A stretch of 42,141 nt of DNA from Chloroflexota bacterium (GCA_022616275.1 JAKEFB010000008.1:1-42141); one strand, 5' to 3'. Shown: positions 23,644 to 32,259, numbered from the stretch's first letter. Numbers and translations: made by a program. Notes: generated by a model from the sequence alone, not told the origin.

Positions 23644-26308
23644 CTTCTAACAACAACTGCCCGGCCGCCAGTGGGGCCAGGCTCATGACCACGGCCAGCG
23701 CCCAACCGGCCGGGCCGGGATCAACCACCTGGAGCACGCCGGATAGGCCCGGCAGGTACACGGCCGCGACTACCAATAAAGTACACAGGCCCAACGCACC
23801 CCAGACATATGGGTTGCGGGTAACTTCATTGCTTAAGACGCCGGTGTCGGGGTCACGCATGTTCAAGACGTGCCACAACTGGGCCAGGGCCAGCGTCAGG
23901 AAAGAAATAGTAATGGCCTTTTCCTCCGGCGCCTCCAGCCAGAAGAGGGCCAGGGCCAGCGCGCCCAGCACTGCTATCGTAATGGCCGCGCCAAAGAGGC
24001 CAATTGCCTGCCAGTGCCAGCGGGTGAGGATCGGCTCCTGGGGGTGGCGCGGCGGCCGGCGCATGACCGCCGGATCGCCCTGGCCCATCCCCAGGGCCAG
24101 CGCCGGGAAAACGTCGGTGACCAGGTTCAGGAACAGGATTTGCAGCGGTTGAACCGGCAGCGGCGCATTGACGAGCGACGCCAGGAAAACGACCATCACC
24201 TCACTGACGTTGCAGGAGATAAGGTAGAGGACAAATTTACGGATGTTGCCGTAAATGATCCGCCCCTCCTCAATCGCCGCCGCAATCGTGGCGAAAGAAT
24301 CGTCGCGGAGAACCATGTCGGCCGCTTCCTGGGCCACTTGTGTGCCCCGCAGCCCCATAGCGATGCCGATGTCAGCTTTCTTCAGCGCCGGGGCATCGTT
24401 CACCCCGTCGCCGGTCATGGCCACCACGGCGCCGTTTTTCTGGTGGGCTTCAATCAGGTCCAGCTTCTGGCGTGGCGTCACCCGGGCCAGGATGGGCGCC
24501 TCCAGGATGCGCCGGCGCTGCGCCTGGGGCAGGAGCGGCAAATTGTCTAATTCTTCGCCCAGGATCACGTCAGTGGTGCTGGGCTCACCGTTCCGGCCGT
24601 TGAGCAGGCCGACCGCCTGGCCGATGTTACGGGCCGTCACGGCCTGGTCGCCGGTCACCATCACCACTCGTATCCCGGCCGCCCGGCAGGCAGCAATGGC
24701 TTGTTGCACCTCTTCTCGAGGTGGGTCCAGCAACCCGGCCAGCCCCAGGAACGTTAACCCCTGGTAGGGGTCAGCCTGGGGATTGGCTACCGGCCGGCCG
24801 GCCAGGGCCAACACGCGCAAACCGGCGCCGGCCATCGCCTCATTGCTGGCCAGCCATTCTTCGCGTATGCCGGCTGAAAGGGGGGCGATAGCGTCTGATC
24901 TCAGGACGGCCGTGCTGGCGGCCAGGACCGCTTCCGGCGCGCCCTTGACCACCACCTGATACTGGCCGCCGGCGGTCCGGTGAATGGTGGCCATCAATTT
25001 CAAATCCGGGTCAAAGGCAACTTCGCGTACTTCCGGTTTTTCGGCCAGTAACGTCTGGCGCACCAGGCCGGCCTTGGCCCCGGCCACCAGCAAGGCCACC
25101 TCAACCGGGTCGCCCAGCGATTCATTCGCTTCGCCCAGGGAGGCGTTGTTGCACAACACCCCCGCTTCCAGAGCCTGGTACAGCCCCGGAACCTTTACCG
25201 GCTCGACGATATTTCCGTTCTGGTGAAATGCTCCTTCCAGTTCCAGCCCTTCGCCGCTGACTGTAAAGTCACCCGACGGCAGCGCCAGCCGGGTGACGGT
25301 CATCTGGTTTTCGGTCAGCGTCCCGGTCTTGTCGGTGCAGATGAGGCTGGCGCTGCCCAGCGTCTCCACGGCCGCCAGCCGGTTGACCAGGGCGTTGCGG
25401 CGAGCCATACGCATCATACCTCGAGCCAGGGCAATGGTGGCCACGATAGGCAGCCCTTCAGGGATGGCGGCCACAGCCAGGGCCACGCCCGTGCCAATCA
25501 TGAGCAGCACGTCCCGCCCTCGGGCGATGCCCAGCCCGGCAACGACGACGATAATGACCAGCACGACCCAGACCAACCGCCGGCCGAGACTCTCCAGCCG
25601 CTTTTCCAGCGGGGTAAATTCCTTGTGCGCCTCCTGGACCAGGGCGGAAATCTGGCCCAGCTCGGTGGCCATGCCGGTGCCCACGAGCACGCCCTCGCCG
25701 GCGCCTCGGGTCACGCCCGTGCCTTTGTAGAGCATATTGGAGCGCTCGGCCAGGGGCGTTTCTTTGGGCAGGGGGGCCTGTTGTTTCTCGACCGGGACCG
25801 ATTCGCCGGTCAGGGTTGATTCGTTGGCCTGGAGTCCTGATGATTCAATCAGCCGCATATCGGCCGTGATGACGTCGCCGCCCTCGACGATGACGATGTC
25901 TCCCGGGACCAGCTCTTCGGCGTTGACCTCCTGCTCCCGGCCGTTGCGCCGGACGCGGGCCTTGACACTGCCCATTTTTTGCAGCGCTTCCATGGAGCGA
26001 ACGGCGTTCAGCTCCATGGCAAAGCCAATAGCCGCATTCAAGAAGATGACGACCAGCACGGCCAGGGCATCTACGATTTCGCCAAAGGCAAAGGAAACGC
26101 CGGCCGCCACGGCCAGCAGCAAGACGATGAGGTTCTTAAATTGTTTGACGAGGATCTCCCCCAGGCTGACAGGCCGGGCCTGTTGCAGCCGGTTAGGCCC
26201 GTATTGCTCCTGTCGCTCCTGCACGCCGGCCGTGTCTAGCCCGCTCTCGGCCGAGACGCCCAGAGTGGCTAACAGTTCTGTGGCTGGCTGGGTCCAGAAT
26301 TCGCTCAA
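23624..26308 (-). CDS. Cation-transporting P-type ATPase, Ca2+ (type II) class
   Basis: This polytopic pump of 894 residues exports cations, probably Ca2+, at the cost of ATP. In order: an N-terminal cation-ATPase domain, the actuator loop LTGESVPVEK (near 166), and the M4 motif AAIPEGLP typical of calcium pumps. Then come the phosphorylation site DKTGTLTEN with Asp326, the hinge MTGDGVNDAPALKKADIGIA (near 629), and the M6 segment NLVTDVFPALALGMGQGD. The start is TTG at 26306-26308 with no strong ribosome site, chosen because it gives the normal N-terminal length. The C-terminus runs into a heptad array. Metal specificity is inferred from PEGLP and NLVTD only. Confidence 0.92.
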   Translation of the reverse strand: MSEFWTQPATELLATLGVSAESGLDTAGVQERQEQYGPNRLQQARPVSLGEILVKQFKNLIVLLLAVAAGVSFAFGEIVDALAVLVVIFLNAAIGFAMELNAVRSMEALQKMGSVKARVRRNGREQEVNAEELVPGDIVIVEGGDVITADMRLIESSGLQANESTLTGESVPVEKQQAPLPKETPLAERSNMLYKGTGVTRGAGEGVLVGTGMATELGQISALVQEAHKEFTPLEKRLESLGRRLVWVVLVIIVVVAGLGIARGRDVLLMIGTGVALAVAAIPEGLPIVATIALARGMMRMARRNALVNRLAAVETLGSASLICTDKTGTLTENQMTVTRLALPSGDFTVSGEGLELEGAFHQNGNIVEPVKVPGLYQALEAGVLCNNASLGEANESLGDPVEVALLVAGAKAGLVRQTLLAEKPEVREVAFDPDLKLMATIHRTAGGQYQVVVKGAPEAVLAASTAVLRSDAIAPLSAGIREEWLASNEAMAGAGLRVLALAGRPVANPQADPYQGLTFLGLAGLLDPPREEVQQAIAACRAAGIRVVMVTGDQAVTARNIGQAVGLLNGRNGEPSTTDVILGEELDNLPLLPQAQRRRILEAPILARVTPRQKLDLIEAHQKNGAVVAMTGDGVNDAPALKKADIGIAMGLRGTQVAQEAADMVLRDDSFATIAAAIEEGRIIYGNIRKFVLYLISCNVSEVMVVFLASLVNAPLPVQPLQILFLNLVTDVFPALALGMGQGDPAVMRRPPRHPQEPILTRWHWQAIGLFGAAITIAVLGALALALFWLEAPEEKAITISFLTLALAQLWHVLNMRDPDTGVLSNEVTRNPYVWGALGLCTLLVVAAVYLPGLSGVLQVVDPGPAGWALAVVMSLAPLAAGQLLLEVMRTED

Positions 26309-27047
26309 TACTCAGCACCATTACCTCAGAATTTACGGCGCACAGTTGCCAGGGCGTCGAGACGATGAATCTGCGCCCGCAAGTGTAGTCGCAGGCTGCG
26401 GCCGTTACCTGATCTTTTACGAGCAAATTGAATCGTAGACAATAGTCCTGGGTATAGGAATGGGGTACATTCTGGGTTACGTTTTGGAGCAGTTTGGAGC
26501 GAGAGCGAGAGAGGGGGCGGGGGGTGAGGAGGTGAGAGGGTGAGAGGGTGACAAGGTGACAAGGAAGGGGAACGCGGATTGACGGGATTGGCGGATTGGG
26601 GGAGAGGGGGAGTTAGAGCGAGAGCTAGAGGGAGAGGGGAGAGGGAGAGTTAAGGATACGGTGAGAGGTTGGAGTGAAGGGGGAAGGTGCGCAAGGTGTG
26701 CAAGGAGATCATGATCATAATAAAATATTTTTTGGATACATCGGTCTTGCCTGAATTAAAAACCCCCATATGACGCTTTTAAAGCCAGAATTTGCGCTCA
26801 AACACCATATGCGGCGATGGATGTGACCTGGGTACTATGCAGAGGTGTAAGGGTGTGAGGGTGATGGATTTAATGTTTTGGAGCACACGGCCATTCAAAA
26901 TGGATATAGCGATCATATTTGGTATCTTCTTCCAGGGGAAAGGAGGCAAGATGGAAATCGAAATCCTCTAGAGCAACAATTATTGATACCTCGAACCTTG
27001 TTTGCGGGCTGAACCGGGTAACTTGCCGGAGGGTATAGAAAATAGCC
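26309..27047. other. Gene-poor, compositionally odd interval
   Basis: No convincing gene is seen in these roughly 740 bases. From 26309 to 26490 is the upstream region of the P-type ATPase without an obvious promoter. From 26495 to 26708 the plus strand is strongly purine-rich. From 26709 on the DNA turns AT-rich, with few GGCCGG words. A strong AAAGGAGG followed by an ATG at 26951 opens only a six-codon frame, which could be the remnant of a lost gene. Confidence 0.6.
26524..26563. repeat. Octad repeat within a purine-rich tract
   Basis: Five 8-base words in register are GTGAGGAG, GTGAGAGG, GTGAGAGG, GTGACAAG and GTGACAAG. The surrounding tract (26495-26708) is almost all G and A on the plus strand, with several runs of three to six G that could form a quadruplex. 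The word GTGACAAG returns at 33654-33661. Confidence 0.75.
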
Positions 27048-27290
27048 TTACTCCGGGAAGATCAGGTAAGTGTAAGGCGATGAGCCATGATAGCCTATCT
27101 TTGGAATTTGCCAGACAACCTCGGCCGGCGGACCATAATAGGCAGTGATTTCGTCGAGTCTGGTGCGAGGCGACGTATAATCCACCAGGATGCCATCTTC
27201 GAAGACAAACTGGAAGGGATAATCTGGATTTTGTACTACAATGCCAATAAACAACAAAGCGACCGGCGCGGTTTTGGCAAACCGTGCCAC
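27048..27290 (-). CDS. Small hypothetical protein with N-terminal hydrophobic segment
   Basis: I do not recognise this 80-residue protein. It begins with a basic and hydrophobic segment (ARFAKTAPVALLFIGIVV) like a signal or anchor, followed by a soluble part with aromatic residues, DEITAYYGPPAEVVW and a C-terminal SSPYTYLIFPE. The start is GTG 27290, only two bases after the stop of a 28-codon frame. Upstream in the same frame a stop appears soon, and one base less in the A7 run (27321-27327) would join it to an ATG-ATG start at 27333. It may therefore be a frameshifted or truncated gene. It lies in the AT-richer island. Confidence 0.4.
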   Translation of the reverse strand: MARFAKTAPVALLFIGIVVQNPDYPFQFVFEDGILVDYTSPRTRLDEITAYYGPPAEVVWQIPKIGYHGSSPYTYLIFPE

Positions 27291-27292
27291 TA

Positions 27293-27379
27293 CTAATCTG
27301 GTATCTGAACATATTCGTCGTTTTTTTCATCATTAGGCGCAGCAGATTTGCTAAAGGCCCCAGGATTCTTCTTTTTCAT
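27293..27379 (-). CDS. 28-residue small ORF, possibly coupled
   Basis: This very short frame starts at ATG 27379, five bases after the stop of the small membrane protein gene, and ends two bases before the GTG of the next one. The product is basic at the start (MKKKNP) and acidic at the end (NDEKNDEYVQIPD). The tight spacing on both sides suggests translational coupling in a mini-operon. The alternative is that these are pieces of one frameshifted gene. No homology is recognised. Confidence 0.3.
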   Translation of the reverse strand: MKKKNPGAFSKSAAPNDEKNDEYVQIPD

Positions 27380-27384
27380 TAATT

Positions 27385-27609
27385 CTAGTCGTTAGTCGTT
27401 TCTCCTGTTTCGCCCGAAAAACTAAGTACCCAAACCACACTCATGCTCAAACCTGCTACTAGAGAGGCAAGCTCTAAAAGCAAAATCCCTCGGATATAAT
27501 TCTTTATGCTTTCAGGGGTCATCACCCTAGCAATGATCAGTAAAGCCATCACATACAAACCGCCTTGACAGAAAAACATCCAAATCAGGGTTTCGTCTGG
27601 GTCCGACAT
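27385..27609 (-). CDS. Small membrane protein, hypothetical
   Basis: This 74-residue protein has two hydrophobic segments (about 9-28 and 42-65) joined by a short polar loop (MTPESIKNYIRG), with acidic N- and C-terminal tails. It is probably a small integral membrane protein of unknown role. The start is ATG 27609; no strong ribosome site is seen. Codon use is more AT-rich than in the flanking core genes. The next small frames follow within a few bases, making an unexplained three-gene cluster. Confidence 0.5.
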   Translation of the reverse strand: MSDPDETLIWMFFCQGGLYVMALLIIARVMTPESIKNYIRGILLLELASLVAGLSMSVVWVLSFSGETGETTND

Positions 27610-27668
27610 TTTGGCACCTGAACGCAGGCAAAATTAGCAACCTGGCGTCTGTCCCTTCATCAGGGGAT

Positions 27669-30185
27669 CTACTCCTCCAATCCCGCCAGGTGCTCGCCGA
27701 CGGTGCCGGCTTCGGCTTTGATTTCGTGCTCGTACTGGCTGACCAGCTCGCGGCGGAGGACTTTGCCGATGAAGCTGCGGGGGAAATCTTTGACGAAAAT
27801 GACCAGGCGGGGGACCTGGCCAGGGGGCAGCCGGCGCTGGCAAAAGGCGATGATGGTCTTGGCCGGGACTTTGGCCCGCTCTTTAACGCTGACAAAGGCG
27901 ATGGGCTGGTTGGCAATGGCCACGACGACGACCTCGCGGACTTCGGGCAGCTCGTAAATGACCTCTTCCACGTCGCGGGGAAAGGCTGGGGTCTCGTCCT
28001 CGGCCGTCCACATATCCTGGCGGCGGCTGATAATCTGGAAGTAGCCGTCCTCGTCCAGGCGGGCCACGTCGTTGGTGTGCAGCCAGCCGTCGGCATCCAG
28101 CGCCTGCCGGCTGGCGGCTTCGTCTTGCCAGTAACCGAGCATGACCTGCGGCCCGCGCACAACCAGCTCGCCGATTTGCCCGGCCGGCAGCGGCTGGCCG
28201 GTGCGCAAGTCCACAATCCGGGCCTCGGTGTTGGGCAGGGGGATGCCAATGGAGCCGGCCTTGTTCAAGCCGTTGATGGGATTGGCGTGGGTCGCCGGGC
28301 TGGCCTCGCTCAGGCCGTAGCCCTCGACCAGTTTGCCCTTGGTCAGTTTCTCAAACGCTTCCTTGACCTCGACCGGCAGGGGCGCGGCCCCGCTGATGCA
28401 GGCGCGGATGGAGCGAACGTTGTATTTGCGCACGCCAGGGAAGTTGTTAATGGCCACGTACATCGCCGGCACGCCGGGGAAAAGCGTCGGCCGGTAGGCG
28501 CGGATGTGCTGCAAGACTTCCTCGGTATCAAAGACCGGCAACAAAATCATACTGGCCCCGATGCTGACGGCCAGGTTCATGGCCGTGGTCATGCCATAGA
28601 CGTGGCTGAACGGGACGACACAGAGGATCACCTCCTCGCCGTCGCGGGCGCCGGGCAGCCAGGCGCGGGTTTGGAACGTATTAGCCACCAGGTTGTAATG
28701 GGTCAGGGTCACCCCCTTGGGCACGGCCGTCGTCCCGCCGGTGAATTGGATCACGGCCGGGTCAAAGGGGCTGACTTCCACTTCCGGCGGCTTGGGCTTG
28801 TGCCGGCGCAACAGCGGCCGCCACTCGTGATCCTGAAGGGCCAGCGGCCGGCCCAGCCGCGCTGGCCCGCCGCCCAACCCCAGCCGCAGCAAGAGCTGCT
28901 TACCCACCGGCAGGTAGTCGCCCAGGGCGGCAAAAATAACGTGGCGGACGCCGCTCTGCTCCCGCACCGCCAGGGCGACTTCTTCAAAGCGGGCCAGGGT
29001 AATCAACACCTCCGCGCCTGACTCCCGCGCCTCGCGGATAACCTCGTCCTTGCGGGCCAGCGGGTTGCCCATGACGACAACGCCGCCCAGGCGCAGAATG
29101 CCGTAATAGGCGATGACCAAATGGGGCACGTTGGGCAGGAGCAGCATGACCCGTGTCCCCTGGCCGACGCCCAGGCTCTGCAAGGCATTGGCCAGCCGGC
29201 CGGCCTGGGCGCTCAGGCTTTTATAGCGCAAGGTCTTGCCCTGGAAGAGAATGGCCGGCCGGCGAGGAAAGCGCCGCCAGGCCCGGCTGAGGAGGCGGGT
29301 CAGCGCCAGCCGGGGGACGTCCAGCGTGTGGGGCACGCCCGATTCGTAGTGAGCCAGCCAGGGCCGCTCGGCCAGCAGGCTGCTGGTCCCCGGCCGCCGG
29401 CCGTCGTCGCGCCAGGAATGGGCCGCTTCGGCCTCCACGAACCGTTCAATGGCCCGGTTGACGGCGTCGCGGCGCTCCAGCATGACCATGTGGGCCGAAA
29501 CGCCGACGTTGATCACCTCGGCCTCCGGCATCAACTCGGCCACGCGGGCGAAAGCAGCCTGGGGAAAAACGATGTCCCGCTCGCCCATGATGATCATCGC
29601 CGGCGGCTTGAGCTGGGGAAATTTGTCCCAGCCGCGCCAGCGGCTCAGGTTCTGCCGGTAAAAACGCTTTAGCGCCGGCAGCGAGGCGTCTACCAGCCCG
29701 CCGACGAGCGGCTGGAGGGCCAGCAGCAAGGGGTCCGGCAGGCGAAAGGCGACCTGGTAGAGGGGGCGCAGCTCGTATTCGCCGGCCGAAGCAACCAGGA
29801 TCAGCCGGTTGACCCGTTCCGGGTAGAGCAGGGCAAACTCGGTGGCCACGGCCCCACCAAAAGAGTGGCCGACGAGGATAAACGGCCCGGTCACCCGCCG
29901 GGCGTTGAGCACCGCCACCAGGTCCTGCAACAGGCGGGGCATCTCGTAGCCGCTCAACGGCCGCGACGACCGGCCGTGGCCGCGCAGATCTATGGCCAGC
30001 ACCCGGTTGCGCTCGGCAAAGGCCTCGATCTGGTAGCGCCACTGGCTGGCCCGCCCGCCAAAGCCGTGCAGCAGGACCAGAGTGTGGTCTGGCCGCTCCG
30101 GGGCCACGTCAATGAGGCTGATGACCACCTCGGGGTTGGTAGAGACGACCACCTCTTCACGGTAAAGTTCCAGGTCCAGTTGCAT
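27669..30185 (-). CDS. Alpha/beta-hydrolase fused to acyl-CoA ligase
   Basis: One 838-residue polypeptide carries two enzyme domains. Residues 1-255 are an alpha/beta-hydrolase: oxyanion motif LHGFGG, nucleophile Ser108 in GHSFGG, probable acid Asp204 and His232. From about 280 on it is an AMP-dependent acyl-CoA synthetase of the long-chain FadD/LcfA kind: FTGGTTAVPKGVTLTH at 481-496, YGLSEASP at 623-630, and catalytic Lys808 in SFIGKVLRR. Two motifs differ from the family: GWLHTGD is GWLHTND, and the hinge region after RRQDM reads WTAEDETPAFP instead of a Gly-Gly-Asn loop. It lies 30 bp downstream of trmB. It may release an acyl group and reactivate it; the substrate is unknown. Confidence 0.87.
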   Translation of the reverse strand: MQLDLELYREEVVVSTNPEVVISLIDVAPERPDHTLVLLHGFGGRASQWRYQIEAFAERNRVLAIDLRGHGRSSRPLSGYEMPRLLQDLVAVLNARRVTGPFILVGHSFGGAVATEFALLYPERVNRLILVASAGEYELRPLYQVAFRLPDPLLLALQPLVGGLVDASLPALKRFYRQNLSRWRGWDKFPQLKPPAMIIMGERDIVFPQAAFARVAELMPEAEVINVGVSAHMVMLERRDAVNRAIERFVEAEAAHSWRDDGRRPGTSSLLAERPWLAHYESGVPHTLDVPRLALTRLLSRAWRRFPRRPAILFQGKTLRYKSLSAQAGRLANALQSLGVGQGTRVMLLLPNVPHLVIAYYGILRLGGVVVMGNPLARKDEVIREARESGAEVLITLARFEEVALAVREQSGVRHVIFAALGDYLPVGKQLLLRLGLGGGPARLGRPLALQDHEWRPLLRRHKPKPPEVEVSPFDPAVIQFTGGTTAVPKGVTLTHYNLVANTFQTRAWLPGARDGEEVILCVVPFSHVYGMTTAMNLAVSIGASMILLPVFDTEEVLQHIRAYRPTLFPGVPAMYVAINNFPGVRKYNVRSIRACISGAAPLPVEVKEAFEKLTKGKLVEGYGLSEASPATHANPINGLNKAGSIGIPLPNTEARIVDLRTGQPLPAGQIGELVVRGPQVMLGYWQDEAASRQALDADGWLHTNDVARLDEDGYFQIISRRQDMWTAEDETPAFPRDVEEVIYELPEVREVVVVAIANQPIAFVSVKERAKVPAKTIIAFCQRRLPPGQVPRLVIFVKDFPRSFIGKVLRRELVSQYEHEIKAEAGTVGEHLAGLEE

Positions 30186-30198
30186 AGGTTACTCTCTA

Positions 30199-30233
30199 GA
30201 GGTACCAGCTACTTTTCAAGTGCCTGGTACCTC
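30199..30233. repeat. Inverted repeat at the trmB 3' end
   Basis: Perfect 10-bp arms GAGGTACCAG (30199-30208) and CTGGTACCTC (30224-30233) flank a 15-base loop. The trmB stop is in the loop, and its last codons (VPGT) are within the arm. Confidence 0.7.
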
Positions 30234-31235
30234 AATAAGCAGGTTATGATGCACCAGGCGCGCTTCCGGGTGTAGTTCGGTCAGCCAGGCGGCCAGGCAG
30301 TGAATGGCAAAATGAACGCCGGCCGTGGGCCGGGGGAAACCGACTTCGTGTAAGTGTAGCAGAAATTCACCCGGCCGGCGCTGAGTGATGACCAGCAACA
30401 GGCGCTGGTCTAGCGGCTCTTCGTTGACGTAGGCGTCGAACAGCAATGCGTCATGAGTCACCGCGCGGTAAAGGTCGTTCAGGCGCACGCTGGTATGGCC
30501 GGCCGTCCAGCGGCGGGGCAGAAGACTGCCGGTGGCAAAACCGTCCTGGATTTGGTCCAGCGTCAGGGGCAGGGTAACGACGGCGTGGGGCATAGGTAAC
30601 TCCTGGGGAATGGGAAAGACGTTGGGGGCGGCCGTCTCATTGCGCCGCCACAGGAAATAGCGGCAGAGCCGGCCCCCGGCCAGGGCTTTGGCCTCGTACT
30701 TGGTGCCCAGCCGTGCCTCCTCCTGGGTAGTAAACGGCGTGGCCAGCCGGCTGTCAAAGTAGGGCGTGCGCTCCAGGCGTTCGGCAATCCAGGCGGCGTA
30801 ATCGTCGTGGTCGGTGGCAATGTCCAGGTGGCTGCCGGCCGGCAGCCGGGTGGCGGCCAGGTGTAGAAAACGATCGCTAATCAGGCGGCGATGATGGTGG
30901 GCCGCCTTGGGCCAGGGGTCAGGAAAGTTGATCGCCAGGCCGTTGGCGCTCCCTGGCAGGCACAGCGCCCAGAGCACCGTTTGGGCCGTGGCCTGGAGCA
31001 GCCGGACATGCCGGAAGCTGGCCCGGGCCAGCTTGCGCTCGACCTTGCGCAGCGAAGGCAGGGAAATTTCCAGGCCCAGGATGTTGGCTTCGGGGCGTTG
31101 TTCGGCCAACTCCAGCAAGAATTGCCCACTGCCAAAGCCAACCTCGATCAACAGCGGGGCGGCGCGCCCGAAAATGGCCGGCCAGTCGGCCGGCCAGGGC
31201 AGGCGGGAGGCGAAAAGCGTCTGGCCCAGCGACAT
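30216..31235 (-). CDS. trmB: tRNA (guanine-N7)-methyltransferase with C-terminal extension
   Basis: This enzyme methylates G46 of tRNA using SAM. The SAM site EVGFGSGQFLLELA is at 31-44, followed by the INFPDPWPK catalytic motif (102-110), TDHDDYAAWI (141-150) and EARLGTKYEAKALAGGR (173-189), all TrmB hallmarks. The catalytic part ends near residue 200, and a further 139 residues follow, rich in His and Leu. The protein is therefore 339 residues against about 215-240 usually. Long C-terminal regions are known in some thermophile TrmB proteins. It lies two bases after yggT in a minus-strand operon, and its stop falls inside an inverted repeat. Confidence 0.92.
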   Translation of the reverse strand: MSLGQTLFASRLPWPADWPAIFGRAAPLLIEVGFGSGQFLLELAEQRPEANILGLEISLPSLRKVERKLARASFRHVRLLQATAQTVLWALCLPGSANGLAINFPDPWPKAAHHHRRLISDRFLHLAATRLPAGSHLDIATDHDDYAAWIAERLERTPYFDSRLATPFTTQEEARLGTKYEAKALAGGRLCRYFLWRRNETAAPNVFPIPQELPMPHAVVTLPLTLDQIQDGFATGSLLPRRWTAGHTSVRLNDLYRAVTHDALLFDAYVNEEPLDQRLLLVITQRRPGEFLLHLHEVGFPRPTAGVHFAIHCLAAWLTELHPEARLVHHNLLIEVPGT

Positions 31236-31237
31236 TG

Positions 31238-31504
31238 TTACAAGAGCGTCAGGAGCACTCCTTTTAACAGCTCGCGTATCAGGATAGCGGCCAGGAGGGT
31301 GACCATCGGGCTAAAGTCCAGCCCGCCGGCCGGCGGCAGGATGCGGCGGATCGGTTCCAGGATCGGCTCGGTCAGGTTATAGACCGTCCGGCTAATAGGA
31401 TGATAGGGGTCAAAACGGGCAAAAGACATGATAATGCGGGCAATGATTAAAACGAACAGGGCGTAATAAAGCAAGTCAATCAGCAGAATCAACAGGCCAA
31501 TCAT
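31238..31504 (-). CDS. yggT: YggT family membrane protein
   Basis: This small integral membrane protein of 88 residues has two hydrophobic helices. The conserved segment is RTVYNLTEPILEPIRRILPP with GLDFSPMV just before the second helix. YggT proteins are widespread; roles in cell division and osmotic tolerance have been proposed, but no activity is settled. The ATG at 31504 is used because GAGGAG lies five bases upstream. An in-frame GTG at 31510 overlaps the yggS stop and is less likely. The yggS-yggT order is conserved in many bacteria and supports both calls. Confidence 0.88.
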   Translation of the reverse strand: MIGLLILLIDLLYYALFVLIIARIIMSFARFDPYHPISRTVYNLTEPILEPIRRILPPAGGLDFSPMVTLLAAILIRELLKGVLLTLL

Positions 31505-31506
31505 CT

Positions 31507-32253
31507 TCACTCCTCGTCACTTCGGGGGCCAAAGAGCGCCCGGCCGACGCGAATGTGCGTCGCCCCTTCCTCAATGGCGCTCACAAAATCGTCGGTCATA
31601 CCCATAGAGAGCGCTGACCAGCCGGCCTGGGGCACGGCCGCCTGCAACCATTCCGCCAGGGCTTTCGTCCGGCGAAAGACAGAGCGGATCGTCGCCTCCT
31701 CGACTTGCCAGGGGGCCATCGTCATCAGCCCCAGCGGCTGCAAGCCGGGTAACCCGGCCACGGCCGTGGCCACCTCCTGCAAAGCCCGGCGTTGGGCCGG
31801 CTCTTCCTCCCAGCGGCTGCATTCCAGGCCGGCCTTGGCAGCCTCGCCGGAGACGTTCACTTCCAGGAAGACTGGCAAGTTGCCCCGGCCGTTTTCTTGC
31901 AGCCGCTCCGACAGCCGCCGGGCAATTTTGAGCCGGTCGAGGGCGTGGAAGACGTCGGCGTAGTCGGCGGCCAGGTCGCTCTTGCGGCTCTGCACCGGGC
32001 CGATCAAGTGCCAGGTGATGCCGCTGTCCCGCCCCAGCCGGGCCTCGACTTCAGGGCGTTTGGCGGCCAGCTCTTCCGGCCGGTTTTCGCCAAAGTGGCG
32101 CATTCCGGCTTGGTAGGCGGCCACCACCACCGCGGCCGGCCACGTTTTGGTGACGGCTACCAGCGTGATCGCTTCCGGCCGGCGGCCGGCGCGCGCCGCA
32201 GCCTGGGCAATCTGTTCCTGGAGGGCAGCATAACGTTCGGCAATGGTCGTCAT
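31507..32253 (-). CDS. yggS: PLP homeostasis protein YggS/PLPBP
   Basis: This cytosolic alanine-racemase-fold protein of 248 residues binds pyridoxal phosphate. The PLP lysine lies in LVAVTKTW, followed by HFGENRPEE (family HFGENYVQE), WHLIGPVQSRK, LEVNVSGEAAKAG, LMTM and the C-terminal LSMGMTDDFVSAIEEGATHI. It maintains the vitamin B6 balance and has no known catalytic turnover. The ATG at 32253 is chosen because a TATAAT box ends six bases upstream, which suggests a leaderless mRNA. It heads an operon with yggT and trmB. Confidence 0.92.
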   Translation of the reverse strand: MTTIAERYAALQEQIAQAAARAGRRPEAITLVAVTKTWPAAVVVAAYQAGMRHFGENRPEELAAKRPEVEARLGRDSGITWHLIGPVQSRKSDLAADYADVFHALDRLKIARRLSERLQENGRGNLPVFLEVNVSGEAAKAGLECSRWEEEPAQRRALQEVATAVAGLPGLQPLGLMTMAPWQVEEATIRSVFRRTKALAEWLQAAVPQAGWSALSMGMTDDFVSAIEEGATHIRVGRALFGPRSDEE

Positions 32254-32259
32254 GCCTCC

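Noticed and set aside
26941-26968. Gene start with AAAGGAGG and ATG at 26951
   Set aside because: The frame stops after six codons and no frameshift restores a credible product.
27669-30185. OleBC-type olefin/beta-lactone fusion
   Set aside because: The ligase half resembles long-chain FadD/LcfA enzymes, not OleC, and no OleA or OleD gene is in the window.
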